DNA from: Qingshengfaniella alkalisoli
GTDB lineage: Bacteria > Pseudomonadota > Alphaproteobacteria > Rhodobacterales > Rhodobacteraceae
Assembly (NCBI RefSeq): GCF_007855645.1
Contig: NZ_CP042261.1
Coordinates: 1,879,501-1,943,500, forward strand
DNA: 64,000 bases
Direction of reading: 5' to 3'
A program made the position numbers and the translations under genes. The notes beneath the pieces are model-generated. The model did not search any database, was not told where the DNA came from, and saw only the letters and a program-made list of their open reading frames with translations. Positions 58,071 through 64,000 of the stretch are shown here, in pieces (the stretch's first letter is position 1; each line of letters starts with the position of its first letter).

Positions 58071-58300
58071 ATTGCAAGCGTTTTCTGGTGGTATCTGCGG
58101 TCATTTTTGTCAGTACTGTCGTCTGTCCGGCCTGTTTGTGTGGTGGTGTTCCACTGGCCCTGATGAATTCCGCGAACGAGGTTCCAATCGGCTTATCGAC
58201 CTCAAAGGGCCGCTGCCATTCCCGGAGTGTCCTTGCTCTTGGTTGACTTATTTCCGCATCATCACTTCAACGTCTTGCATCTCGTGGGCAGTCGGCGCGG
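58071..58300 (-). ncRNA. Candidate seekRNA/bridge-RNA region of the IS1111-type element
   Basis: The 3' non-coding end of IS1111-group elements is known to encode the guide RNA that selects the target. Here TCCGCGAACGAG at 58169-58180 matches 11 of 12 bases of TCCGCGAATGAG at 59402-59413, the tniQ sequence five bases outside the right inverted repeat. That is what a right-flank guide would look like. A left-flank match is weaker (TTCTGGTGGTAT at 58083-58094 against the complement of 58036-58047, 10 of 12). RNA boundaries are not defined. Confidence 0.5.
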
Positions 58301-59320
58301 TTAGAACGCAGGCTGCCGGTATTCCTGTTTTTTCGTGAGCATCGCCCAGATGGCCCGAGCGGCCTTGTTGGCCATGGCGGTTGTTGCCAATCGGAATGGT
58401 TTGTCTGCGATAATCTTCGCCGTCCAGAGATCAACTTTCTCTGGCGAACGTTTTGCCATGACAGCGCGAGACGTCATACCCACGACCAGCAGTTTGCGAA
58501 TGTAGCGATCACCCTGCTTCGTGATCTTGCCCAGACGTTCCTTGCCGCCGCTGGATTTGTTGAGAGGGGTCAGTCCGAGCCAGGCTGCCAGATCGCGCCC
58601 TGTGCGGAACTGTTTTGCATCGCCGATCGTTGCGACAATCGCCGATGCCGTGATCGGCCCGATGCCAGGCATGCGCATCAGTCGGCGTGCGTCTGTGCTC
58701 AGCATCGCATGCTGCTCGATCATCTTCGTGTAACCCGCAATACGCTCGTTCAAGCCGATGAACTGATAGCACTGCATGCCGAGCATGCCGTTTGCGATAT
58801 CCGGCATGTCCGGGTGATCTCCATCCAGATGGCGCTTGGCGAACGCTGTGACCGCCTCAATCCCAATCGGCAGAATATGCCCAAACTCGCGTAGCAAGCT
58901 GCGGGTCATGTTGGCCATCTGGGTGCGCTGCCGGACAGCCAAGTCGCGAGTGCGATGGATCGACAGAACCGCCTGTTGATCCTCTGTCTTGATCTCGACA
59001 AAACGCATCGTCAGGCGCCTGACTGCCTCGCAAATCGCTTCCGCATCAACCGCATCTGTCTTTCCACGTTTGACGTAGGGCTTCACGTAGTTCGCTGGCA
59101 TCAGCCTGACATCGTGGCCGAACTTGCGTAACGTGCGACCCCAATGGTGAGCTGATCCGCAAGCTTCCATCCCGACGGTGCAAGGCGGCAAGGTTTCAAA
59201 GAACGCCAAAAGCTTCGCCCGCTTGATTGCCTTGTTGAAAATCACACGTCCGTTCTCAGAAGTACCGTGAACTTGAAAAGCATCCTTGGCCAAATCCAGG
59301 CCGATTGTCTTAACTGTCAT
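58301..59320 (-). CDS. IS110-family (IS1111 group) transposase
   Basis: This 339-residue DEDD recombinase opens TVKTIGLDLAKDAFQVHG with the first Asp, has Glu in VGMEACGSAHHWG near residue 52 and the Asp pair in GKTDAVDAEAI near residue 90. The C-terminal transposase-20 domain carries MRMPGIGPITASAIVATIGD and LGLTPLNKSSGGKERLGKIT. It appears intact. It moves the element using an RNA guide. Confidence 0.95.
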   Translation of the reverse strand: MTVKTIGLDLAKDAFQVHGTSENGRVIFNKAIKRAKLLAFFETLPPCTVGMEACGSAHHWGRTLRKFGHDVRLMPANYVKPYVKRGKTDAVDAEAICEAVRRLTMRFVEIKTEDQQAVLSIHRTRDLAVRQRTQMANMTRSLLREFGHILPIGIEAVTAFAKRHLDGDHPDMPDIANGMLGMQCYQFIGLNERIAGYTKMIEQHAMLSTDARRLMRMPGIGPITASAIVATIGDAKQFRTGRDLAAWLGLTPLNKSSGGKERLGKITKQGDRYIRKLLVVGMTSRAVMAKRSPEKVDLWTAKIIADKPFRLATTAMANKAARAIWAMLTKKQEYRQPAF

Positions 59321-59397
59321 TGGGTGGCTCCTTTCCTAGCAGTCAACAACAACTGCACTTTGGCACATTCGATGCCGGTGGAGCAGGAGCCACCCAC

Positions 59398-60292
59398 CTC
59401 ATCCGCGAATGAGATCGGCGTCTCGACAAAACTGGTCGAGCAGATCCTGACCGATGCCGGGGCATTGCCCGCCGCGGATCCTCGCCCATCTGCGCTGCGC
59501 ACCTTCGATGCCGCCGAACATGCGTGGCTTCTGGCCGAGATCCCAACGCTGGTTGGACGGGGAGACATGCTGGCAGCCATGGGCGCCACCGAGGCACAAC
59601 TTCGCACCCTACGGGAAGAGAAAATCATTCGCCCACTGACCAAGCATCCTCGAGTCAAGGCGCCCTGGCGGCTCGCCGACGGGCTGGCGCTGGTCGCGGA
59701 ACTGCACGCCCTGACGCAACCCGATCCGGCCGATGGCTCTGGCTGGGAGGGGCTCCAGTTCGCGAAACAGCGCACCGGCCTGCCGGTCGGCGCAATGCTG
59801 AATGCCATCAGGGAGAGGCGCATGAGGGTTGCGTGCGATCCCGGGCAATCGGGCTATCGATCGTTCATGGTTCTGAAGGCCGAGGTCGACAGCCTGGCTG
59901 GAGCGCGCCCCCATGTCCGCCGTCGCGACGAAACGACGGCGACCGGGCAACCAGCCTCGGTCTTTGCGAACAGCATCGGCATGAGGCGCAGGGGCTGGTA
60001 TCCGGCACTGCATGAGGCCGGCCACGCGCCAGCATTCTGGACTCGGCACCCTGTGACGCGGCGGGCCGTTCTTTATGTCTCTGAGGACGATGAGGCCAAA
60101 TTTCACCGCCGCTTCCTGACCCCTACGACCATGCAGAGTGAATTCGGTCTCCATCGCCAGACCTGCACCGCCCGGCTGCGCGCCGCCGACATCAGACCGT
60201 TCTCGCCTGGTGGAGTGGACTTCGGCCCCCTTTACCTACGCCAAGAGGCCGAACCGGTGCTGCAAAAGGCGGTAGGTCTTGGCCAGGGCTGA
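59398..60292 (+). pseudogene. tniQ: TniQ target-selection protein, C-terminal part (split by IS)
   Basis: The frame resumes at the right edge of the IS and reads SSANEIGVSTKLVEQILTDA, as expected after the RTAS motif of the left part. It continues with helix-turn-helix-like repeats (FDAAEHAWLLAEIPTLVG, AMGATEAQLRTLREEKI) and ends at TGA 60290-60292. Together with 57060-58055 it restores a TniQ of about 630 residues. A frame open from inside the IS could give a separate C-terminal polypeptide from ATG 59372, but it would lack the N-terminal domain that contacts TniB. Confidence 0.82.
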
Positions 60293-60363
60293 TCGCGCAC
60301 GTCGCATTTGACCGCAGTGTCCCGGCAAGGGCAGCAAGATCGACAGCAGGACGCGTTGATCGT

Positions 60364-60406
60364 TCGAAACCCGTCTTTTGTCGAAAAGACGGCCTTTGGA
60401 TGTCGA
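60364..60406. repeat. Right-end transposase-binding repeats
   Basis: The complement of 60386-60406 reads CGACATC then, after six bases, CCGTCTTT. This is the same 21-base unit as at the left end, seven bases from the tip and in inverted orientation. Next to it, 60368-60381 (AAACCCGTCTTTTG) is identical to 41893-41906 of the left end, in direct orientation. Confidence 0.75.
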
Positions 60407-60413
60407 ACAACAC

Positions 60414-60418
60414 TATTG
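60414..60418. repeat. Right 5-bp target-site duplication (CTATT)
   Basis: Direct copy of the CTATT at 41784-41788, immediately outside the ACA that ends the transposon. Ten bases later the tRNA-Arg fragment begins. Confidence 0.8.
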
Positions 60419-60427
60419 GGTTTTTTT

Positions 60428-60473
60428 GGTGACCCCGGCAGGATTCGAACCTGCAACCTGCCCCTTAGGAGGG
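60428..60473 (-). tRNA. tRNA-Arg (CCT) 3' fragment, probable attachment site
   Basis: The minus strand holds the 3' 46 bases of a tRNA: anticodon loop CTCCTAA (anticodon CCT), stem GGGGC, variable loop, T-arm GCAGGTTCGAATCCTGC, acceptor CGGGGTC, discriminator A and CCA. The expected 5' half (acceptor GACCCCG, D-arm) is missing: upstream sequence goes straight into the integrase gene end. A fragment breaking in the anticodon stem beside an integrase gene is the usual scar of tRNA-targeted integration. The intact tRNA should lie at the other end of that element. Confidence 0.82.
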
Positions 60474-60487
60474 AACCGTTCATAGCG

Positions 60488-61582
60488 CTATTCCTTCTTT
60501 GGTTTCTTGCTCTTGGGTGTTTGTACAGTGTCCGGCTGTACATGGTTTGTACGAAAACGGGCTCTTACATCGGCCTCATCCGTCTCCGCATGGGCATAGA
60601 TGCGCATGGGTAAATTGGGGTCCGACCAGCGTCCCGCTTTGGCTGCTGTCACAGGATCGACACCCTGACGAACGACCAATCCAGTGAAGAACCCGTGCCG
60701 TCCTGCCGGGTGGGCAGAGAGGTAGGGGATGCCCGCACTCTTGCAGATCGTCTTCCAGCGCGTGTTATAGCCAGTGGAGCTTCCATAGCCGAAAACGCGC
60801 GGTTTCATGAGTTTGCCTGTCTTGCGGTTCTTGGGACGCTTCGGTGGCAGTTCCAAGAGCTCGTCCATCATCTGGGGCGACACGGTGATCCAGCTCTCTG
60901 GATGTCCTTTCTGCGCCTTCACCCTGACCTTGTTCTCAGCGGGCCGCAGATCGTCAGGTTCAATTGAAACAGCCTGATCGATCCGCGCCGCCGTCTCGAA
61001 CATGAACCGGACCAAGGCGGCGTTGTAAGGATCAGCGGCTCGGCAAAAAGCCTCGATCCATTCCTTGTCAGCAGGCTTGCGTTCAACGCGGCTCAACTTA
61101 CCTCGGCGCTTGTCCTGGGCGATCCGTTCGAACTTGTCGTAGGGCTTCACGCGGATTAGCGGCGTCCCCTCCAGCTCATGCGCGTTGTTGATCACGGCAC
61201 TCGCGGGCGTCACGATTTCCCGCCACCACGTATCCGTCGAAGCTTTCGGCTTCAACTTCGGTCCAAGCCCCTTAAGAAGCGCACCAGAAATCGCGCCCAA
61301 CGGCATGTCGCCGATCTCTTGCACAATAGGGATGAGCTGCTTCGCCGTCTTCGGGGATGCGTTGTAGATCATGATCGCATCCGAGAAAGCCTTGCTCGGC
61401 TCATCGCCGACCACATGGCGGCGTATCTGAAGCTCGGTCTCCCGGTTTATCCAGTCCCGTGCGCCCGCTTCTGTAGATGCCTTAGTGCTTCGCCGGTATG
61501 GGCCTGCGATTGGCCTGCCGTTGTACTCGACCCAGCCCTTGGCCCAGTAGACGCGGCCCCTCTTGTAGATTTGGAGCGGCAT
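60488..61582 (-). CDS. Tyrosine recombinase (integrase)
   Basis: This 364-residue phage-type integrase has an N-terminal arm/core-binding region (LQIYKRGRVYWAKGWVEYNG) and catalytic positions R200 (TAARIDQAVSI), H291/R295 (SAHPAGRHGF), W319 (AGRWSDP) and nucleophile Y329 (RIYAHA). Its stop codon lies 15 bases from the tRNA-Arg fragment, as expected for an integrase next to its own attachment site. It belongs to an element that continues beyond the window. Confidence 0.9.
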   Translation of the reverse strand: MPLQIYKRGRVYWAKGWVEYNGRPIAGPYRRSTKASTEAGARDWINRETELQIRRHVVGDEPSKAFSDAIMIYNASPKTAKQLIPIVQEIGDMPLGAISGALLKGLGPKLKPKASTDTWWREIVTPASAVINNAHELEGTPLIRVKPYDKFERIAQDKRRGKLSRVERKPADKEWIEAFCRAADPYNAALVRFMFETAARIDQAVSIEPDDLRPAENKVRVKAQKGHPESWITVSPQMMDELLELPPKRPKNRKTGKLMKPRVFGYGSSTGYNTRWKTICKSAGIPYLSAHPAGRHGFFTGLVVRQGVDPVTAAKAGRWSDPNLPMRIYAHAETDEADVRARFRTNHVQPDTVQTPKSKKPKKE

Positions 61583-61794
61583 GACTGGCCTCCTTCAAAA
61601 ATCTTGTCGATCTGCGCGGGTGTGATCAGCATGGTCCGACCAAGACGATAGAATGCGCCAGTGTCATTTGCCCGCTCGCGCAAGGTGCGCTCGGAGATGT
61701 CGATCCCCATGTCTGCCATGACCTCGACCCATTGCGCCGGTGTTTTGCCAAGTCCCAAGATTTGCGAGCTGTCTGCATAGTCTGAACCGGACAT
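61447..61794 (-). CDS. Small helix-turn-helix protein, excisionase-like
   Basis: This 115-residue protein starts MSGSDYADSSQILGLGKTPA and has an HTH-like core (GIDISERTLRERANDTGAFY, then MLITPAQIDKIFEGG). Its last 45 residues overlap the start of the integrase gene in another frame (136 bases) and look non-conserved, rich in Ser, Gly and Thr. It likely helps direct excision or regulates the integrase. It starts three bases after the next upstream gene. Confidence 0.65.
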   Translation of the reverse strand: MSGSDYADSSQILGLGKTPAQWVEVMADMGIDISERTLRERANDTGAFYRLGRTMLITPAQIDKIFEGGQSCRSKSTRGAASTGPRAGSSTTAGQSQAHTGEALRHLQKRAHGTG

Positions 61795-61797
61795 GGA

Positions 61798-62016
61798 TCA
61801 GCACTCCCCGCTCTTGTTGGCGGCATTGCAGTCAGCTTTGACCGTGAACTGCGCCACGTACTTCTCCCAGGCCCCGCTTGGGATCTTCGGATTCCGGCGC
61901 CCTGGGGCCGTGTAGATGTGGTCCAGCATGTCCTCGCGGATCAGGTAACGCACGTTGGACACCGGAATGCCGACGCGCTCGGCCAGTTCTTTCGGGGTTT
62001 CCAAGAGCTTTTGCAC
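61798..62016 (-). CDS. Excisionase-like MerR/HTH_17 DNA-binding protein
   Basis: The GTG at 62016 has AGGAGG six bases upstream; the TTG frame extension actually contains that ribosome site. The 72-residue product reads LLETPKELAERVGIPVSNV, then RYLIREDMLDHIY, a winged-helix excisionase pattern. It is first in the three-gene leftward run with the second HTH protein and the integrase, and divergent from the XRE regulator. Confidence 0.75.
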   Translation of the reverse strand: MQKLLETPKELAERVGIPVSNVRYLIREDMLDHIYTAPGRRNPKIPSGAWEKYVAQFTVKADCNAANKSGEC

Positions 62017-62192
62017 GCGTCGCCTCCTCAATCGTTGCGCTCACAAATCGAGGCAGGCGATTTCATTTTGCGTTCAGAATGAAACAAACTTACGCTGATC
62101 TTACGTGAATCGAACGCGTTGCCACGATTTATGGTCATATGTAATTCATATAACCAGTATTGTGGTCAATGCAACCATTAAGAAGGTTGTGG

Positions 62193-62627
62193 ATGACAGT
62201 TCCCGGCTTGGGGCACCGCCTTGCGGCTGTGCGAAGCGAAGCAAACCTCTCCCAAGAGGAGATGGCGCAGCGCCTCGGCACTAGCCGAAGCGCGTACCAA
62301 TACTATGAGCGCGGCCAACGGGATTTGACGGCCTCCTTGTTGCTCAAAGTCTACGAGGAATTCGACGTCGATCCGCTCTGGATGCTCGAGGGCGATACCA
62401 CGGACGGCAAAAACCGAAGACACGAACAGATCGCCGCCGCCAATCGAAAGATCGGCATCGCGGTCGAGCGCCGGATCATTGATCGCGGACTGACCGTGAC
62501 CCCCGAAAAGAAATGGGATGCCATCGATTTCCTGTTCGATGAGTTCCTGAACACCGATGTCCTCGCTACAGGCGGCGAAGAACCGGACACCACGAGAATT
62601 GATAGCGTTTTGAGGTTGGTAAGCTGA
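62193..62627 (+). CDS. XRE-family transcriptional regulator (phage repressor-like)
   Basis: This 144-residue protein has an N-terminal HTH (LGHRLAAVRSEANLSQEEMA then RLGTSRSAYQYYERGQRDL) and a helical C-terminus without a peptidase domain. ATG 62193 follows AAGG; ATG 62169 is another option. It probably controls the divergent excisionase-integrase genes. The 175 bases before it are AT-rich and likely hold operators for both directions. It overlaps the next gene as TGATG. Confidence 0.82.
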   Translation: MTVPGLGHRLAAVRSEANLSQEEMAQRLGTSRSAYQYYERGQRDLTASLLLKVYEEFDVDPLWMLEGDTTDGKNRRHEQIAAANRKIGIAVERRIIDRGLTVTPEKKWDAIDFLFDEFLNTDVLATGGEEPDTTRIDSVLRLVS

Positions 62628-63202
62628 TGCTGGACGAAAAACTCCCCGACGACGTGGCAAAACTGCGCCCGCGCAAGCTTCGGCTGGGCCCGGATGTAGA
62701 ACGCCTGCTTGAAGGCGTTGCAGGTGTGGAAGTCGACCCAAAGAAGGCGGGGCAGGCCAATGGATTGCGCCCGAAGGCTGACAGCGTCAACGCGGCCCGT
62801 CGCGCAGGGTGTGGCCAGATCGAATACATCACGCGCGAATATTGTCGCTGCGGTCACTACCTGGCTGGCCAGATCGAAGACGAGTATCTTGCATGGGAAC
62901 GTAACCTGGCAGAAACACACGAGCGCCTTTCGACCGAAGCGGATCGCAAGCTGAAACCGTTCAGGGTCATGGCACTGGCAGCTCTTCCTTTCCTCATCTG
63001 GCCGCTCCTATATCCCGTGCTGTTTGACGACTTTGGATCGTTGACCACCTGGCTCTGGATGCTGCCCGGTATCGCGATTTTCGGCCTTTTCGGCCTAATC
63101 CAGGCAATTGTGACTGCCGAACTCAACGACAGCGCTCAAGCTCTCGCAGCCGCCAGCTTCGAACAATTTCTGACTGAGCGCATTGGCATGCCGAGCAATT
63201 GA
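62627..63202 (+). CDS. Hypothetical membrane protein of the integrated element
   Basis: This 191-residue protein has a basic, soluble N-terminal 115 residues with a Cys/His cluster (AGCGQIEYITREYCRCGHYL) that could bind metal. Two adjacent membrane spans follow (about 123-140 and 148-170: LAALPFLIWPLLYPVLF and WMLPGIAIFGLFGLIQAIV). It is coupled to the XRE gene. No family or function is recognised. Confidence 0.65.
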   Translation: MLDEKLPDDVAKLRPRKLRLGPDVERLLEGVAGVEVDPKKAGQANGLRPKADSVNAARRAGCGQIEYITREYCRCGHYLAGQIEDEYLAWERNLAETHERLSTEADRKLKPFRVMALAALPFLIWPLLYPVLFDDFGSLTTWLWMLPGIAIFGLFGLIQAIVTAELNDSAQALAAASFEQFLTERIGMPSN

Positions 63203-63353
63203 TGCACATGACATCGTCCATTTTTTCCACTTCAGCCCGTGCAGCCTTCAACGCTTTGGTTCTGGGCAGTTTTTCTGCGCTCTCATGCCCTAGGAAGTCG
63301 TCATCTGATCAGCTGGTCGCTCTTCGTTCTGGTCTTGGAGAACGGAGGCCAAT

Positions 63354-64000
63354 ATGACGGAACATATTGTTCGGGAGGTGGATGCAACACCCTATGCGGC
63401 ATCGCTCATCGAGGGCCATCGCGACTTCGGTTACAACCTCGAGACAGCTCTCGCCGACATCATCGACAACGCCATCACCGCTGAGGCGCGCACGGTGGAA
63501 CTGATCGCCGACACCGTCGCGGAAGAGCCATGGATCGCGTTGGCCGATGACGGTTCAGGCATGACGGAAACCGAACTGGTCGAAGCCATGCGTCTCGGCT
63601 CGAAGGACCCGACCGACGAGCGCGAGGCAGAAGACCTCGGACGTTTCGGCCTCGGCCTCAAGAGTGCCAGCTTCTCGCAGTGCCGAAGTCTGACGGTTTT
63701 GACGCGGCAAGACGGTCGAACATCTTGTGCGCGCTGGGATCTGGATCGCGTCGCGAAACGGAACGACTGGTGCCTCGAACTCATCGACAACCCCGAAGTC
63801 GTGACAGGCCATGACCTCCTCACGGAGACCGGAACGGTAGTCATCTGGGAGAATCTCGATCGCTTGAGTGGCGGCTACACCCATGACCGCGCTAAGCGGG
63901 CCGAGCATATGAACTCTGAGTTGTCCCGTGCCGAGCATCATCTGCGCTTGGTGTTTCATCGCTTCTTGGAGGGCGCCAAGCCACGGCTGAAACTGTCACT
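63354..64000 (+). CDS. GHKL/MORC-like ATPase, N-terminal part (runs off the window)
   Basis: ATG 63354 follows GGAGG. The 215 visible residues show a GHKL nucleotide site: N box LADIIDNAITA (N39), G1 DDGSGM (65-70) and G2 GRFGLGLKSAS (96-106), as in MORC, MutL, Hsp90 and gyrase B. Without a kinase domain and with the LGSKDPTDEREAEDLGRFGL segment, it is closest to prokaryotic MORC-type ATPases. Those are known from gene clusters with a DNA methylase, a Z1-type helicase and a nuclease. Those partners would lie to the right, unseen. Confidence 0.82.
   Translation, partial: MTEHIVREVDATPYAASLIEGHRDFGYNLETALADIIDNAITAEARTVELIADTVAEEPWIALADDGSGMTETELVEAMRLGSKDPTDEREAEDLGRFGLGLKSASFSQCRSLTVLTRQDGRTSCARWDLDRVAKRNDWCLELIDNPEVVTGHDLLTETGTVVIWENLDRLSGGYTHDRAKRAEHMNSELSRAEHHLRLVFHRFLEGAKPRLKLS

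Larger units (their letters stand above)
58056..59397 (-). mobile_element. IS1111-type insertion sequence (IS110 family) inside tniQ
   Basis: A perfect 15-base inverted repeat bounds about 1.34 kb: GTGGGTGGCTCCTGC at 58056-58070 and its complement at 59383-59397. The one gene inside is an IS110-family transposase on the minus strand. A 245-base non-coding stretch lies downstream of it and only about 60 bases lie upstream. The inverted repeats and the long 3' non-coding end place it in the IS1111 subgroup. A partial third copy of the repeat (TGGGTGGCTCC) is at 59321-59331, next to the transposase start. No clear target duplication is seen, as usual for the family. Confidence 0.87.
41789..60413. 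mobile_element. Tn7-like transposon (about 18.6 kb)
   Basis: Transposition genes for TnsA-, TnsB- and TnsC-type proteins are near the left tip and tniQ is near the right tip. The tips read TATCGCCCGACA (left) and, reversed, TGTTGTTCGACA (right), and CTATT flanks both. Repeats with the core CGACA-n9/10-CCGTCTTT occur at 41796, 41861 and 41884 and, inverted, at 60406. The right tip ends 14 bases before a tRNA-Arg fragment. Cargo consists mostly of nuclease and ATPase genes. No CRISPR array or cas gene is present. tniQ is broken by an IS1111-type insertion, so the element is probably immobile now unless another TniQ acts in trans. Confidence 0.85.

Noticed and set aside
41789-60413. CRISPR-associated transposon
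   Set aside because: No repeat-spacer array and no cas gene (Cascade or Cas12k) was seen anywhere in the element. The transposition genes alone do not make it one.

Overview
The window looks like a high-GC alphaproteobacterial chromosome of the Rhodobacteraceae/Roseobacter type. It carries gcrA (an alphaproteobacterial cell-cycle regulator), the aapJQMP amino-acid importer, an ATP12-type chaperone gene, the rpmH-rnpA-yidD-ttcA-yidC block, a VPLPA-type C-terminal sorting tail and a DUF1467 gene. All of this is read from sequence and family knowledge; no database search was possible.

Bases 1-41.6 kb are ordinary core chromosome. In order: the end of hrpB; a sorted glycerophosphodiesterase; argF-argD; a two-anchor membrane protein; an ABC-2 permease; gcrA with a clear terminator; rimO-cutA; an M48 lipoprotein; several small conserved genes; a methylmalonyl-CoA epimerase; a response regulator; aspS; the folate genes pabB-pabC; carB; tRNA-Arg(ACG); a histidine kinase; a VTT membrane protein with an unusual disulfide-oxidoreductase relative; the rpmH-to-engB operon; argB; a SixA-like phosphatase; the aap importer, whose ATPase gene aapP carries two frameshifts; ATP12, a HAD phosphatase, a pseudouridine synthase and crcB; and rarA.

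Bases 41,789-60,413 are a Tn7-like transposon of about 18.6 kb. Its tips sit at matched distances from repeated CGACA...CCGTCTTT sites and are flanked by a 5-bp direct repeat, CTATT. The left arm carries a leftward operon: AAA+ ATPase, IS1595-type zinc-ribbon protein, TnsA-like endonuclease, TniA/TnsB-like DDE transposase and TniB/TnsC-like ATPase. The right arm carries tniQ, which is split by an IS1111-type (IS110 family) insertion with a probable guide-RNA region. Between the arms lies defence-like cargo, part of it visibly AT-richer: a PD-(D/E)XK protein; an operon of a metallophosphoesterase, two paralogous single-span membrane proteins and a TniQ-like fragment; and an Mrr-like nuclease fused to a STAND ATPase.

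The transposon lies about 10 bp beyond the 3' end of a tRNA-Arg(CCT) fragment. That fragment is also the attachment-site remnant of a second element. The second element starts with a tyrosine integrase at 60,488 and runs off the right edge with two excisionase-like genes, an XRE regulator, a membrane protein and the start of a MORC/GHKL-type ATPase gene. Two mobile elements therefore meet at one tRNA locus just downstream of rarA.
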